NCBI GenBank assembly: GCA_027943245.1
Contig: JANDJZ010000020.1
Span: 1-64,000, forward strand
Origin: Acanthamoeba sp. SK_2022b
Lineage: Eukaryota; Discosea; Longamoebia; Acanthamoebidae
Direction of reading: 5' to 3'
Length of the DNA: 64,000 nucleotides
The position numbers and the translations under genes were made by a program. Positions within the stretch are counted from its first letter, which is position 1, and every line of letters begins with the position of its first letter. This document shows, piece by piece, positions 45,201 through 57,416 of this stretch. Below the pieces are notes generated by a model, which was given only the letters and a program-made list of their open reading frames with translations, was not told the origin of the DNA and made no database searches.

Positions 45201-48200
45201 TGGCCTCGCCGGCTTGGGCGGCATGGTGGAGCCACGTACGCCCACGCTGTTGTTTGTGTCGGAGTGGGGGTAGGGTAAGCCACGGGCGCGTGGTAAGGGG
45301 CCACATTAGAACTCGCGGACATGGCGCGCACAGACCTTGTCGGTCGCGGTGAGCGAGGCCACGGCGCCGAGGGAGAGCAGGCAGTCGATCAGGCTCAGTA
45401 TCTGGTCCCGGTAACAGGGCTCGCTGTTCCCCTTCAGCAGATTGAGGGCCAGCACTGGCCATCGCAAGCAGAGAGTGAATATACGCGACTCCATTGAAAC
45501 CAGCGAAGAACGAAAGGGACCGAGTACCTGCACTAGTGAGAGGGGTGAAGCCGGTGTTCGAGTCAGGCTGGTTGAGATCGGCGTGCTTCGAGGCGAGGAA
45601 GGCGATCAGTTCGCGCTCGAATGCGAGAGCGGCCTGCGGCAAGGCATGGGCAGCCTTGGCCGCATTGACCACCGCGAACACCGATGCCAGAACCAGGCCA
45701 TGCACGGGCGTACGGCCAGACGCGGCGTTGTTGACGTCGAGCCGGCAGCCCAACGTCAGGCCCTCGTAGGGGCTGTCCTCGCGGTTGGCCTCGGCCTTGC
45801 CGTCTATGAAGACGGCGAGCAGCTGCTTCAGGTCGTCGGGCTTGATGTTCTTCCGCTTGCGCATATTGAGCAGGTAGGCGAGCAGATCGGAGGATTCGCT
45901 CACGAGCGATTCGATTCCCACCAGCTGCTCGGCCTCTCCGTCGGAGCCTGGACGGGGCGCAAGAAGGGAGGCCAGGATGGCCACGCTATTGCCGTAGAGC
46001 GCCGTCTTGAGAAGTCTGGCGTGGGAGTGTCCGGGGCCGACGTCGACACGGGCGCCGTGCTTGAGCAGCTCCTCGACGATCAGCTCAGCTTGGCGGCGGC
46101 GGGTTACGCTGACCGTTGCGTCCCCTCTCGTCGACTGCACCACGCTGACGTCGGCCTTGTCGGCAAACGCCACGCAGAAGGCTGTGGACAGTGGCGATGT
46201 CCCGTCGGCGTTGCAGATATTGGGATCGGCCCCACCGTCAAGCAGAATCTTGACCACTTCGTAGTTGGCCAGGGTGACCGCTGCCATGAGGAGGGTAACA
46301 ATTAGCAGCTTGTCTTGCACAATAACAGGCGCGAGCGGAGGAAACGAACCGGTGTGGAGCGGGGTGTAGCCCTTGTCATTTGTGAAGTTAACGTCAGCGC
46401 CATTCTCAACGAGGAGAGCGATGATGCGAGGCGATCGCTCCTTAAGAACCGAGAGGCTGAGCACAGACCAAGCCTGGCCCATCTCCTCGTTGGTCTCCAC
46501 CTCGTCGGTGCCATCGGTGTTCACCTCCCTCTTGGACTTCTTCAGCTTTCGCACGGGCACCACAAAGTTAACGTCGGCCCCGTTTTCTGATAGAAGCAGC
46601 GAGGTCAGCGGGGAGCCACATAGCCAGAGAGTGGAATCGAGACGAGCACATACCGATGAGGACCTCAGCTCGCCTTTCCATGCCTGCGCGGCAAGCCTCG
46701 AAGAGGGGCGACGTGTGAGCGGTAAACGAAAGCTGATTGGGATTGGCTCCGGCTTCGATCAGGCAGTGCATCACTTCCTCTTCATCATCCATCTTCTCGA
46801 CTTCTACTTCCAATCCGCTCTCACCGTCGCCGCTCTGCTTTGCCTTTTGTTGCTTTTCGCTGTAGGCGATGGAGAGAGGAGTCCAGCCGTTCTTATCCCG
46901 GAGGTCTGGAGCGGCGTTGTACTCCAGCAGCAGCCTCACGCCCTCCAAGTCATGCTTCTTGGCGCACATGTGCAATGGTGTGAAACCTAATTGTCCACGC
47001 ACAAAGGTGAGCTTGTTATGAGAGAGAGAGAGAGAGAGAGTCCCCCCCCCGCTAAGTGAATACCTGCGCTGTTCTGGATGTTGGGATTGGTTCCCTTCTG
47101 CGCCAGCAGAAGGGACATGAGCTTCATCTTCTTGTCAGCATTGGGGTAGTCGCACGCGACGTGAAGAGGCGTCCAGTTGGCCTCCGTGCCCAGGTTCGTC
47201 TTGATTCCCCTCTGTGACAACAGAAACTCCACCGCGTCGACCTGGCCATTCCTCACGGCGATGTGCAAAGGCGTCCACCCGGTCAATGTTTGGGCGTTGA
47301 TGTTCAGCGACTTTGAGCACTTCATCTGCGAATAATAGGGAGAAGTGAGGTTCTTGGGCTCGATAGGCTCCAGCCGAAGGACGCGCAAAGTACCACCAGC
47401 TGCATCAACTCCACTTGTCCGCTCTTGGTTGCCTTCCGAAACATCCAGTCCCATCTGATCGCCATATAACCACCACCGAAGGCGTCAGTTGGGTTTATGG
47501 TAAGCCATGGTGGCTGAAGAACCGATGACGGGTACCGCTTCTGTGAGAAGGTTTGGCCCCGACTCAGAAGCAGATTCAGCAGCAAGCGGATGGTGGAGCC
47601 CTTGCCCTTCTGGAAGGCGAGGTCCAAAGGCGTCTTCTTTTCGTTGTCTCGCACGTCGATCGGCGCCCTGTGCTCGAGCAACACCTGCCGCCGCATCACA
47701 GGCATTACTTTTCAGAAGCGTGATGGCAGTGGGGTGGCAGCGTGCGCTCTTGCCCTACCTCGATTACGGCGTCGTGTCCTCCTTCAGCGGCAGCGTGCAG
47801 AGCAGTCGTTCCACACGTGTTCATGATGTTGGGCTTCGCTCCGTACTTGATCAGCAGCTTCAGCGCTTCCAAGTGGCCCAACTTACTGGCTGCAGTGGAG
47901 AGCGCAGAACGGTGAGAGTCCAGCTGACGGGATCGCATTGATGAAGAACGACGTACCAAGATAGAGCGGACTGTGGCCTCGGTGGCTGGTGCTGTTCACC
48001 CTCACCCCACCCTTCTCGCCTATCTTCAAGACAGTCTCCAGATCCTTGAGCCGGTTCAGCAGAATGGCCTTGAACACGCGCTGCGTAGGATCCTTCTTCC
48101 GCCGCACGCCGCCCTTGCGCTTGCCTATCTCCTTGCGCTTCTGTTGCATTTGAAAGTCGACGTTGAAGAAGGTCTCGAAGATGTGTGAGTCCGTATGGGC

Positions 48201-48653
48201 TTTGGCAATGTGCACGGCCTTGCGGCCCTTCTTGTCCTTAAACGAAGGGTTGCCGCCCACCGATAGCAGGTAGTCAATGGCGTCTTCGAAAACCAACTCA
48301 GTGGCGATGTGGAGCGGTGTCTGGCCCGCCTTGTCGCGTAGGTTGACATAGGCACCGTGTTCTACAAGACTCCCGAGTATGCGCATGGTGTCGACTCCTG
48401 GCGGTAGACGTACCGCCTCATGAAGAGCGCTGCAGCCGGTCTTGCGGTTGCGCATATCAGGCTGGCTCCCGTGGTCTAGCAGCAGCTGGACAAGGTCCGG
48501 GTTGCTCGACCGCACGGCCAGAATAAGAAGGTTGTCGCCATTCATGTCCATGCGGTGCAGTTCCCTCCTCGCCTCTTGCTCGCCACCACGCTGCAACAGC
48601 GAGGCCGTGTCCCGCAGCCGTCCGGCCGCTACCACGTCCCACAAGCCGGCCAT
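42229..48653 (-). CDS. Giant ankyrin-repeat protein with C-terminal C2H2-like finger
   Basis: Many exons encode what I estimate as roughly 1,700-1,900 residues. The ATG is at 48653 (MAGLWDVVAAG); the codon nine bases upstream is GTG. Ankyrin units run almost the whole length, with G-TPLH-A and LL--GA--N signatures: GQTPLHIATELVFEDAIDYL (48.3 kb), GTTALHAAAEGGHDAVIE, GWTPLHIAVRNGQVDAVEFL (47.3 kb), FTPLHMCAKKHDLEGVRLLL, GYTPLHT, ALHLAAIGGHLPAVSCLLK (45.1 kb), AIHIAVLHGDVNMTRLLLEH (44.4 kb). A charged coiled stretch (QKLEKQKRDRRDLKRQERRK) interrupts the array near 44.2 kb. After the last repeat comes a Glu/Lys then Trp/Ala/Ser-rich tail with two (S)WPA(D/G)EWGMPTA motifs. The extreme C-terminus is CPFCGSVWADSEAVIAHALA followed by AHNAHLG, a C2H2-like zinc finger. 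A scaffold role is inferred from the fold. Confidence 0.85.
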
Positions 48654-48866
48654 AACCACCACAAGCTCAAGGTGCGTGGCCCGTCTTCACGTTGTCTTTT
48701 GGGAATACAGCTTGCGGTCCTGCAAGGACCGGCTGCTTCACTTATTGCACAGTGGCAGAATCATCAAATTGGAGTTTCCGCGCAGGTTTCCCTTGTCCAG
48801 AAAGAAACAGTAAGGAAATTCGATGCCTTTTTTTTCTTTTTCTTTTTTTTTTGTTTACCTGTCAGT
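48654..48866. promoter_or_regulatory. Divergent 5' region between ankyrin and acidic-protein genes
   Basis: 213 bp separates the two start codons. A T-rich tract (ttttttttctttttctttttttttt, 48828-48852) lies 15 bp before the plus-strand ATG. No TATA element is clear. Confidence 0.4.
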
Positions 48867-49786
48867 ATGGCGCAACCTCACCCCGCCCCTTCTGAACACT
48901 ATTGGCAAGTGCCGGCGCCCTACTCAACGCCTCTCCAGTGGCACACCTTCTCGGCTCCCTACCTCCCTGCCTATTTTGTCCCTCCCCAGCACTATACGGC
49001 GCCATGCTGCTGCGCTGCCCCACCGCCGTGCTGTTCTGTACCGTACGCCCCGTACTACGCTCCCTACGCACCCTATCACTCGCACCACTTCCCGTACTAT
49101 GCGCCGTATGGCTCTTCTCAGTCCCATCGCGGTCCCGCCGAGCAAGAGGACGACAATGAAGAGGAGGAAGAGGGAGAAGACGAGGGTGATGATGAGGACG
49201 AGGACGAGGACGAGGACGAGATAGCGGCAGAAGACGGACAGGATAACGCTAATGCGCCCCAGGAAGCGGAAATGGACATAGAGGAGGGAGGAGCGAAAGA
49301 GCAAACTCCTTTCTACGTCCTCTCAGAAGAGGCCATTGCACTCTTCGCCCGCAGCGACGAGAGACGCCGGAAAGAGAAGAACAGGGTACAGTGCACACAT
49401 GCTAACGCTTCATTGGCCCTTCTGTGTCGCTCATTGCTCGTGCATGTGTTGTGCAGAGACGCAAGGAACAGGCGAGGGCGCGCGAGGAGGCAAAGAAGGC
49501 CCACCACGCCCGCAAGACAGGGACCTTTGTCACGCTCAGCACGTTGGGTATGTGGCGCTCATGATCAACTGCTTTTGGGAGCTCAGCCTTACGTGCGGGT
49601 TGTGTAGCGGGTGGTGAGGCCGGTGGCGCCTCTGGCGAGCGACTTGAGCGCGCGCAGCTGTTTGGAGAGAAGGGCGTGGGCAAGGTCGAAGAGCTCGAAG
49701 GTATGCTCAGCACCATATACAACCGCGCGTGCGACCTCAAGCGGCCCGTCGTGTGGCCTTCGATGCCTCTGCGTCTCGGTGTGTGA
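48867..49786 (+). CDS. Unrecognised protein: Tyr/Pro-rich head, acidic run, basic helix
   Basis: Three exons (48867..49385, 49457..49547, 49608..49786) join in phase. The head is rich in Tyr, Pro, His and Cys with repeated (A)PY motifs (PYAPYYAPYAPYHSHHFPYY). An almost pure D/E run follows (EEEEEGEDEGDDEDEDEDED). Then come YVLSEEAIALFARSDERRRK, a basic helix across exon 2 (RRRKEQARAREEAKKAHHAR) and a compact end with QLFGEKGVGKVEELEGMLST, YNRACDLKRPVVWPSMPLRL. The C-terminal block looks like the conserved part (LFG...ELE..L...CD...P..WP..PL), but I cannot place it in a named family. It is probably nuclear or cytosolic, as it has no signal peptide or TM helix. Confidence 0.55.
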
Positions 49787-49904
49787 TTTGTGTGTTGCCG
49801 GCAAACGTGCACAAATCTAGCAACATTCATGTCGCCACGTTGCGTGCGTTTGAAGAAGCAGACAGCCCCCTTTCGCGAGAAAGACCTTGTAACTTGGAAG
49901 CAAG

Positions 49905-52088
<2,184 letters not shown>

Positions 52089-52182
52089 AGAGCCTAGCAG
52101 CACCGTCGCGTCATGCACGTCGTTACCTTCAATCCACTGTTCCTACTCCCTGTTCCTCCTCTTTCAGCTGCTTCTCGTCTCT

Positions 52183-52188
52183 AATAAA
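52183..52188 (+). terminator. Candidate poly(A) signal of the GPR107-like gene
   Basis: AATAAA lies 95 bp after the stop codon, inside a pyrimidine-rich 3' region. The position suits cleavage and polyadenylation about 20 bp further on. The next gene starts at 52320. Confidence 0.5.
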
Positions 52189-52319
52189 AAGACCGTACGG
52201 CACGCTCTCGCCCCCTCCCCCCGTCACGGCGCAGACCAAAGCGCCGGCAAAATACCACTTGGCCATTTTCCTTCTGCCCTCAACACAAGCAAGCCACGAA
52301 GGGTAGGTGAACGCTCAAG

Positions 52320-53213
52320 ATGAAGAAGCAACGTAGAATCAGCTTGCAGATGACGCTCTTGAAACGGTTTGACCAAGAACCTGCACTCAAACGGTACACA
52401 CGGAGCTATACGCGGTTTCGACCCGTTTGCCGCTTTGCCGCTTTGCCTGACGTACATTACGCAGACAACGCCAAACCAGGAGACAGCTGCAGGAGCTGGA
52501 CGATGTTCCTCCCACGCCAGGTGTTACGTATGAGCAAGTAAATGGCAAGAAGGTGACCTCGTCTTCTCCAGTGTCTTCGAACGACTGGAGGTGCTGATCC
52601 TCCATTGTTTAGGGGCTCTACACGGTTCGATCGAGCTGGCCCGTGCAACGTAAGCATCAGCACTTGGAAAAGGACCCCGATCCGCCTCAGGCCTGCCTTC
52701 CCTGCCCTTCCACTCCTGAGCTACCTTCGCATCCCCTGCGCTCCTCCCTCTTCTCACCCGACCTCAGGAATTCTTCGCGCAAGAGGAAGGGTCTGACCTT
52801 CGCTCCTGGGGTTGAGGTCTTCATCTTCTCTCCGAAACACTCGCCTATGTTATTTCAGAAGAGCGAGAGCAAGATAAGCTCGCCCGACGAGTCGACCCCC
52901 ATTCGGCGCCTAGACTTGTCTTCCTCGAACCCGAGCGAGCGTGAATCGCAGGTCGACCCGCCCGGGACGAGCGGGCTCTTGGTGCTGCTGTGGCTGCCAT
53001 TCCTTCCCCTGTGGTTCATCTACGTCAGTTTGAAGATTGCCTTCCAATCAGTTATCTGTGGTACGTGAGCAGCCTTGGGAGCTCCGCCTGCTGCTTATCC
53101 GATTTTCCTCTCGTTCAGGCTCTGGAGATGCGGCAAGCCCTATAGGATCCTCAGGTTGCGCCACGAACCGCAGGTTTGTACGCGCTCGGCGCTGCATAAG
53201 AGCATCCCCATAG
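52320..53213 (+). CDS. Unrecognised protein with one C-terminal membrane segment
   Basis: Assembled from about four exons. MKKQRRISLQMTLLKRFDQE is followed, after a phase-2 intron (donor CG|GTACAC near 52394, acceptor TACGCAG near 52462), by RQRQTRRQLQELDDVPPTPG and VTYEQVNGKK. A second intron ends at ATTGTTTAG (about 52613), before GLYTVRSSWPVQRKHQHLEK. A Ser/Pro-rich region (RKRKGLTFAPGVEVFIFSP) precedes one strong hydrophobic stretch, LLVLLWLPFLPLWFIYVSL. The last exon gives a short Ser/Ala/Arg tail with TAG at 53211. The shape, a basic soluble N-terminus and a near-terminal TM helix, suggests a tail-anchored or single-pass protein. Function unknown. The final exon is the least certain part. 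Confidence 0.5.
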
Positions 53214-53314
53214 ACGCACGCAGGCGAGGCGAGAGCGAGCAAGTTTGTTCGAAGAGGGCACTTTACTAAGAGTATGTACGCCGAACCGAGAGAGAACAAC
53301 CGCACGCTGCTCCT

Positions 53315-55822
53315 CTATTTCTTGCCTCCCCTTCCTCTCGTCTTGACGCCCAGCGCGATCACGGTGTTGCTGTCCATGTTGTACGCCGCGAGCGAGAGAT
53401 TGTCCTTGAGGAAGCCGAGGCCCGTTGACTCCAACTTCTGCTTGGCGGGAGGCATCCCTCCGAGCTGATCCCGCACCAGATTCTTGAGGTCCGTAATCGT
53501 TTGCCTAGAGCGGGAGCGGAGGGCTTAGCGCGTTGCTGCAACACCCGGCGAGGGGAGAGGCGAACGTACTTGAGATCCATGCTGAACTCGAGCGTCTGGC
53601 CGTCGAAGTTCCACTCTGGCTGTGCGCCCTTTTCGGATGCCGGGGGCACGGTGACCTTGATCGTCACGGGACCGGGATGACTTGCGATGAAGTCGGCCTC
53701 CGGTATGAGGCTGGGCCCAGTCTTCTGCTTCTTGAGAGAGGGCTCCTCTTCTTCCTGCTGATGCGAAAGAACGAGAAAAAGTCCATTATCATGTCAGTCG
53801 CACCAAACTCGATGAAAGGCTGAGGGCGGGGACGGACCTGCTCAGGCGCCTGAGCGCCGTAGCCCGGAGCCGGCATACCGAACGGCGGCATTCCTTGCAT
53901 GTGCGGGGGCATGCCCGGAGGAGCCATGCCAGGCATGGGCGGCATGCCGGGCATTCCATACGGCATCATGCCAGGCGGCATACCCGGCATGCCTTCAGGT
54001 GCGCAATAGGAGAGGGCAAGAGTGAGTGAGCAAATGAACGGGGGGAGAGAGAGAGAGAGAGAGGAGCGCGAGGAGGTTACCCATGGGCGGCATCCCGGGA
54101 GGCATGCCGGGCATTCCAGGCGGCATAAGCGGACGCGGCGGCTGACCGGGCGGGGGCTGGGTGGGATTGGGCAGGAGCGGCTGGCCCGGGGCTCCAGGCG
54201 GCTGCTGGCCGGGAGCTCCCGGGGCGGGAGCGGGGGCGGCAGGCTGGGTGGTCGACGCGGCCGGTCCGATCTTGGGACCGCGTTCGGCCTCGGCCTTGGC
54301 GAGGGCCTTGGCCTTCTCCTCGGGGGTCATGCCGGCCATCACCGCCGAGGCCGTGGCGGCGATCGAGCCCGTGTGGCCGTCCCAGATGACCTTGGGCTGC
54401 AGCCGGCGATTCTCCTCGGCCTTGCGCGCCTCCTCCTCTTCGTCGAAGATGTCGGGACGCAGCGCGCTCAGGCTGCGCAGGTTCTTGCTGATCTCGTCGC
54501 CCTCGGCCAGCGAGCTCTCGCGTCGCCGCTTCATCTGCTCGAGCTTCTTCTGGCGCGCGATGGGGTCGAGCAGCTCGATCCTCATGTGCTCCTCCATGTC
54601 CTCGAGCGGGATCTTCTCTCCGCACTTGGGGCAGATCGAGTACTTGAGCGCCTCCGACGTGCCCACGCTGGGCGTCGGCCTGGGCGCCTCGCCCTTGACG
54701 ATCCTGATCTCCTGGTCGTCCAGGTCCATCTCCATCTCCACGTCCATGTCCATGTCGTCCGCGTCGTGCCTCTCCTCCCGCTTGACCGCCGCCCTCTCGG
54801 GCCCGGCCTGCGCCGCGCTCGCGCCTCGAGCGGCGGATGGCTTCATCTCGTCCTCGTCGAACGCGATGGTCTCCACCACCACAAAGTCGTGCCAGTCGAT
54901 GAGCGCCCGCTCCATCCTCTCCTTCTCCTCCTCGTTCTCCTCGTCCTTGAGGCGCTGCTGGTGTCGCTCCCAGTCCACCCGGTCCAGCAGCCCCTCGTAG
55001 ATCTTGTGCTTGTCCAGGAGCGCGTCGAGCTTTACGTTCAGGTCGTGCGGCGGCATGAGCACCTTGGTGTAGGCGTCCACCAGCGTGTTGAAGAACTTGT
55101 GGAGGTAGTGCTGCGGCTTGAGGAAGTCGAACTGCGGGTTGCGCTGCTCCCTGTTGAGCAGGCCCAGGTAGAAGTGCTTGCCGTTGCGGGCCACGAACTG
55201 CGCTGCGAGCTTGATCACCTCCCTGCCCACCCGCCCCCGCGTATAAGAAAGGACTCGGGCAAGCCTTTGTTTAGTTGAGAGGGGCGAGCGCGTACAGGTC
55301 GAGCGCGGTGAGCAGCTCGGGTATGTCGATGATCCACTCCTCGGGCTCGGGCGCCTTCAGAGGCTTTGCCGGCTTAGCCTCCTTCTCCGCCACGGTCTTC
55401 TTCGTGGGCAGAGCCGCAATAGCGGCAGCCTGGCCAATAAAAGAGAGATGGCTTCAGAGGCGCTCGAGGAGAGAGGATGTAGAGTGTGGGAGGAGGGTTT
55501 ACTACCTCTGAATCCTCGTGGCCGGGCAGCAGTCCCTTTAGTTCTTGGATGCGACGCTTGTAGTAGGCGTGGAAGGGATCTGTCGGGAGCAGGAAGCTGA
55601 AAGTTGCATTCTGCTTCTCGTTAGAAAGGATTTTGTGCTCAAACGCTGGACCATTTCGGGCCACGAAATCGGCGGTCTTGTCTATGACGGCTGTAAGGAG
55701 ACAAAGATTCAAATGAGAAATTGGCAAAGCGCGGGGGGGATGAGTGAGAAAAATCAAATAGAAACTTTTGGACGAAACGTACTTCGTTTTTCGGGCGGGA
55801 TGTTGGCCGCAAGTGTCGCCAT
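53315..55822 (-). CDS. SF3A1: Splicing factor 3A subunit 1 (U2 snRNP)
   Basis: SF3A1 joins SF3A2/SF3A3 in the 17S U2 snRNP and is needed for branch-site recognition. The start is a short exon, MATLAANIPPEKR at 55822, spliced in phase (A|CC) to VIDKTADFVARNGPAFEHKI, the first SURP module. The second SURP reads LAAQFVARNGKHFYLGLLNR, then PQFDFLKPQHYLHKFFNTLV. The middle has the charged DWHDFVVVETIAFDEDE segment and the Cys-x2-Cys fragment ICPKCGEKIPLEDMEEHMRI. Pro/Gly/Met repeats (GMPGMPPGM type) lie across 54.1-53.9 kb. The ubiquitin-like C-terminus is IKVTVPPASEK, QTITDLKNLVRDQLGGMPPA, KQKLESTGLGFLKDNLSLAA, ending in the usual basic GRGGKK with TAG at 53315. An intron in the Pro-rich region carries a (CT)n tract. 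Confidence 0.95.
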
Positions 55823-56158
55823 CTTCTCCTGCCTTGGCCGCTGGTGCAAATCAGTGGCGCAGGATTATTCTTTTTTTAATTACACAAGGAAAAAGAGTTG
55901 TTTCTTCTGATGAAAGTGGGTTTTATCCCGGAACAGCCTCCGGCAACTCAAAAGCCGTATTTTCCCGGATTTCCAACCCTTCTCTCTTTTTCTCCCTCTC
56001 CATCTCGCATCGTCCGTCGCAGCAGCGTAGGGTAGCCCAGGTTAGGCCTCCATCTCCTTTCGATTAGGGTTTGCATTTGATTGAGGCAGATCAGGCCTGA
56101 TAGTAGCTGCTCATATGGTTAGAGGCTAACGTTATTTGTTCGTGTTTACATTTACAGA
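55823..56158. promoter_or_regulatory. Divergent region of SF3A1 and eL32, with eL32 leader
   Basis: The eL32 side has a strong pyrimidine tract (cccttctctctttttctccc, 55977-55996), as expected for the transcription start of a ribosomal protein gene. The sequence agcgtagggtagcccag|gttaggcc and the later catttacag just before the ATG suggest a 5' untranslated intron of about 115 bp. These are inferences from sequence alone. Confidence 0.45.
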
Positions 56159-56654
56159 ATGACTCAGCCCCTCATCAAGAAGCGCATTGTGAAGAAGCGC
56201 ACCAAGAAGATCGCCCGTTTCCAGTCCGATCTTTTCCTCCGCGTCAAGGTTCGTAATGCCGCTACTTCCGTTCCTCAACACAGATGTGTACTTCATCCAT
56301 TGGCAGTGATTAATCACCACGATTCCTTCTGGCAATGTGCAGACCTCATGGAGGAAGCCCCGCGGTATTGACAACAGGGTGAGGAGGAAGTTCAAGGGCT
56401 CCCTCATCATGCCCAAGATCGGTTATGGATCGAACAAGAAGACCAGGCACATGCTGCCCAACGGCTTCCACCGTTTCCGCGTCTACAACGTGAACGACCT
56501 CGAGCTCCTGCTGATGCACAACCGCAAGTACGCCGCCGAGATCGCCCACAACGTCTCCTCCAAGAAGAGGAAGGAGATCATCGAGAGGGCCGCCCAGCTG
56601 AACGTCAAGGTGACCAACGCCAACGCCAGGCTCAGGACCGAGGAGAGCTCTTAA
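56159..56654 (+). CDS. RPL32: 60S ribosomal protein L32 (eL32)
   Basis: Two coding exons, 56159..56248 and 56343..56654, join in phase after the Lys of FLRVK. The product is 133 residues, the normal eL32 length. Landmarks are [78 protein letters not shown] and [20 protein letters not shown]. It is a large-subunit protein on the solvent side near the 5.8S/28S rRNA. Codon use is strongly biased toward G/C-ending codons, as expected for high expression. Confidence 0.98.
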
Positions 56655-56775
56655 ACAAAAAGCCTTGCCCTGTCTGTTCTTCAATACAGTTCTTTCCTAT
56701 CTATTCTTTTAAGAAGTCTTTTTGTGATTCATCACGTATCAATTGAGAGCTTTCAAGAAACACCTAATAACGCAG

Positions 56776-56949
56776 CTACAGCACGTGGCGAGCCTCGCTC
56801 GTGGTGGGTCGCAGCCGTTTGCCCGTGGAGCGACTCTCGCGGTCGGCCAGCGAAGCTGCCACGCAAAAGATGGATACGCCAACGAACGCCAGCACACCTA
56901 GGATCCAAAAGATGGAGCCCATTTCTGTAAAATTGATCATGCTGCTCAT
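56776..56949 (-). CDS. 57-residue single-TM protein
   Basis: A small open frame from ATG 56949 to TAG at 56776. It reads MSSMINFTEM, then a clean hydrophobic helix GSIFWILGVLAFVGVSIFCV, then AASLADRESRSTGKRLRPTT and SEARHVL. Short polar N-terminus, ~20-residue TM and a basic cytosolic tail give an N-out/C-in single-pass topology by the positive-inside rule. No family is recognised; small subunits of mitochondrial, ER or Golgi complexes look like this. Sequence at about 56933-56938 (TTTTACAG) could also act as a splice acceptor, so the first residues are uncertain. It converges with eL32, 121 bp away. Confidence 0.5.
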   Translation of the reverse strand: MSSMINFTEMGSIFWILGVLAFVGVSIFCVAASLADRESRSTGKRLRPTTSEARHVL

Positions 56950-57416
56950 CGCTGCCTTCGCGTGCCTTTCTTTGCGTGCTGTATGCAGGTGTTCGATCTT
57001 TGGCCGCAGCGCTTTTCTTTGCGCTTTTCCTGTGCCTTGCGTGCTGGTGCCGCATACACCGACTCCACCCCACAGCTCGCAACCGAGCTACAGCAGAACA
57101 CAGCATTGCGAATGCACGGTGTGCACAGCGGCGTGCGGGGTAATGTCGGCGTAGTAGCGTTCCTGCAGGAAGCGGCCATGGGCGACGGCTGTGCGTGCTC
57201 TCTGCAGAGCGTCTTGCCGGTTCGCGGTTGTAACCTCCTCCTGGCCCGAAAAGGGTGTGCAGACAACGTTACACCGGAACATCGAGCCAAAGCAAAGTGA
57301 CGTGGCAAGCCACCTCAAGGGTCTCGGGCTTCTATGAACCCTTTTTAGTGAAGGAACCGCACAAACAAAACGCCACAGGACAGCAGAGAGCATCAACATC
57401 AAGTCAGCAATATACA
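56950..57416. other. Divergent spacer between the small TM gene and the vWFA gene
   Basis: 467 bp with coding-like GC but only overlapping short frames and no recognisable domain. It should hold the two promoters. Nothing else is visible. Confidence 0.4.

Noticed and set aside
53995..54625. Alternative minus-strand frame rich in Arg/Gly/Ala within SF3A1
   Set aside because: It is a frame shadow of the SF3A1 middle region; the charged SF3A1 frame is the coding one.
54022..55278. A 418-codon plus-strand open frame antisense to SF3A1
   Set aside because: It mirrors the GC-rich SF3A1 exon and consists of Arg/Leu/Val-rich noise. The minus-strand product is an unmistakable SF3A1.
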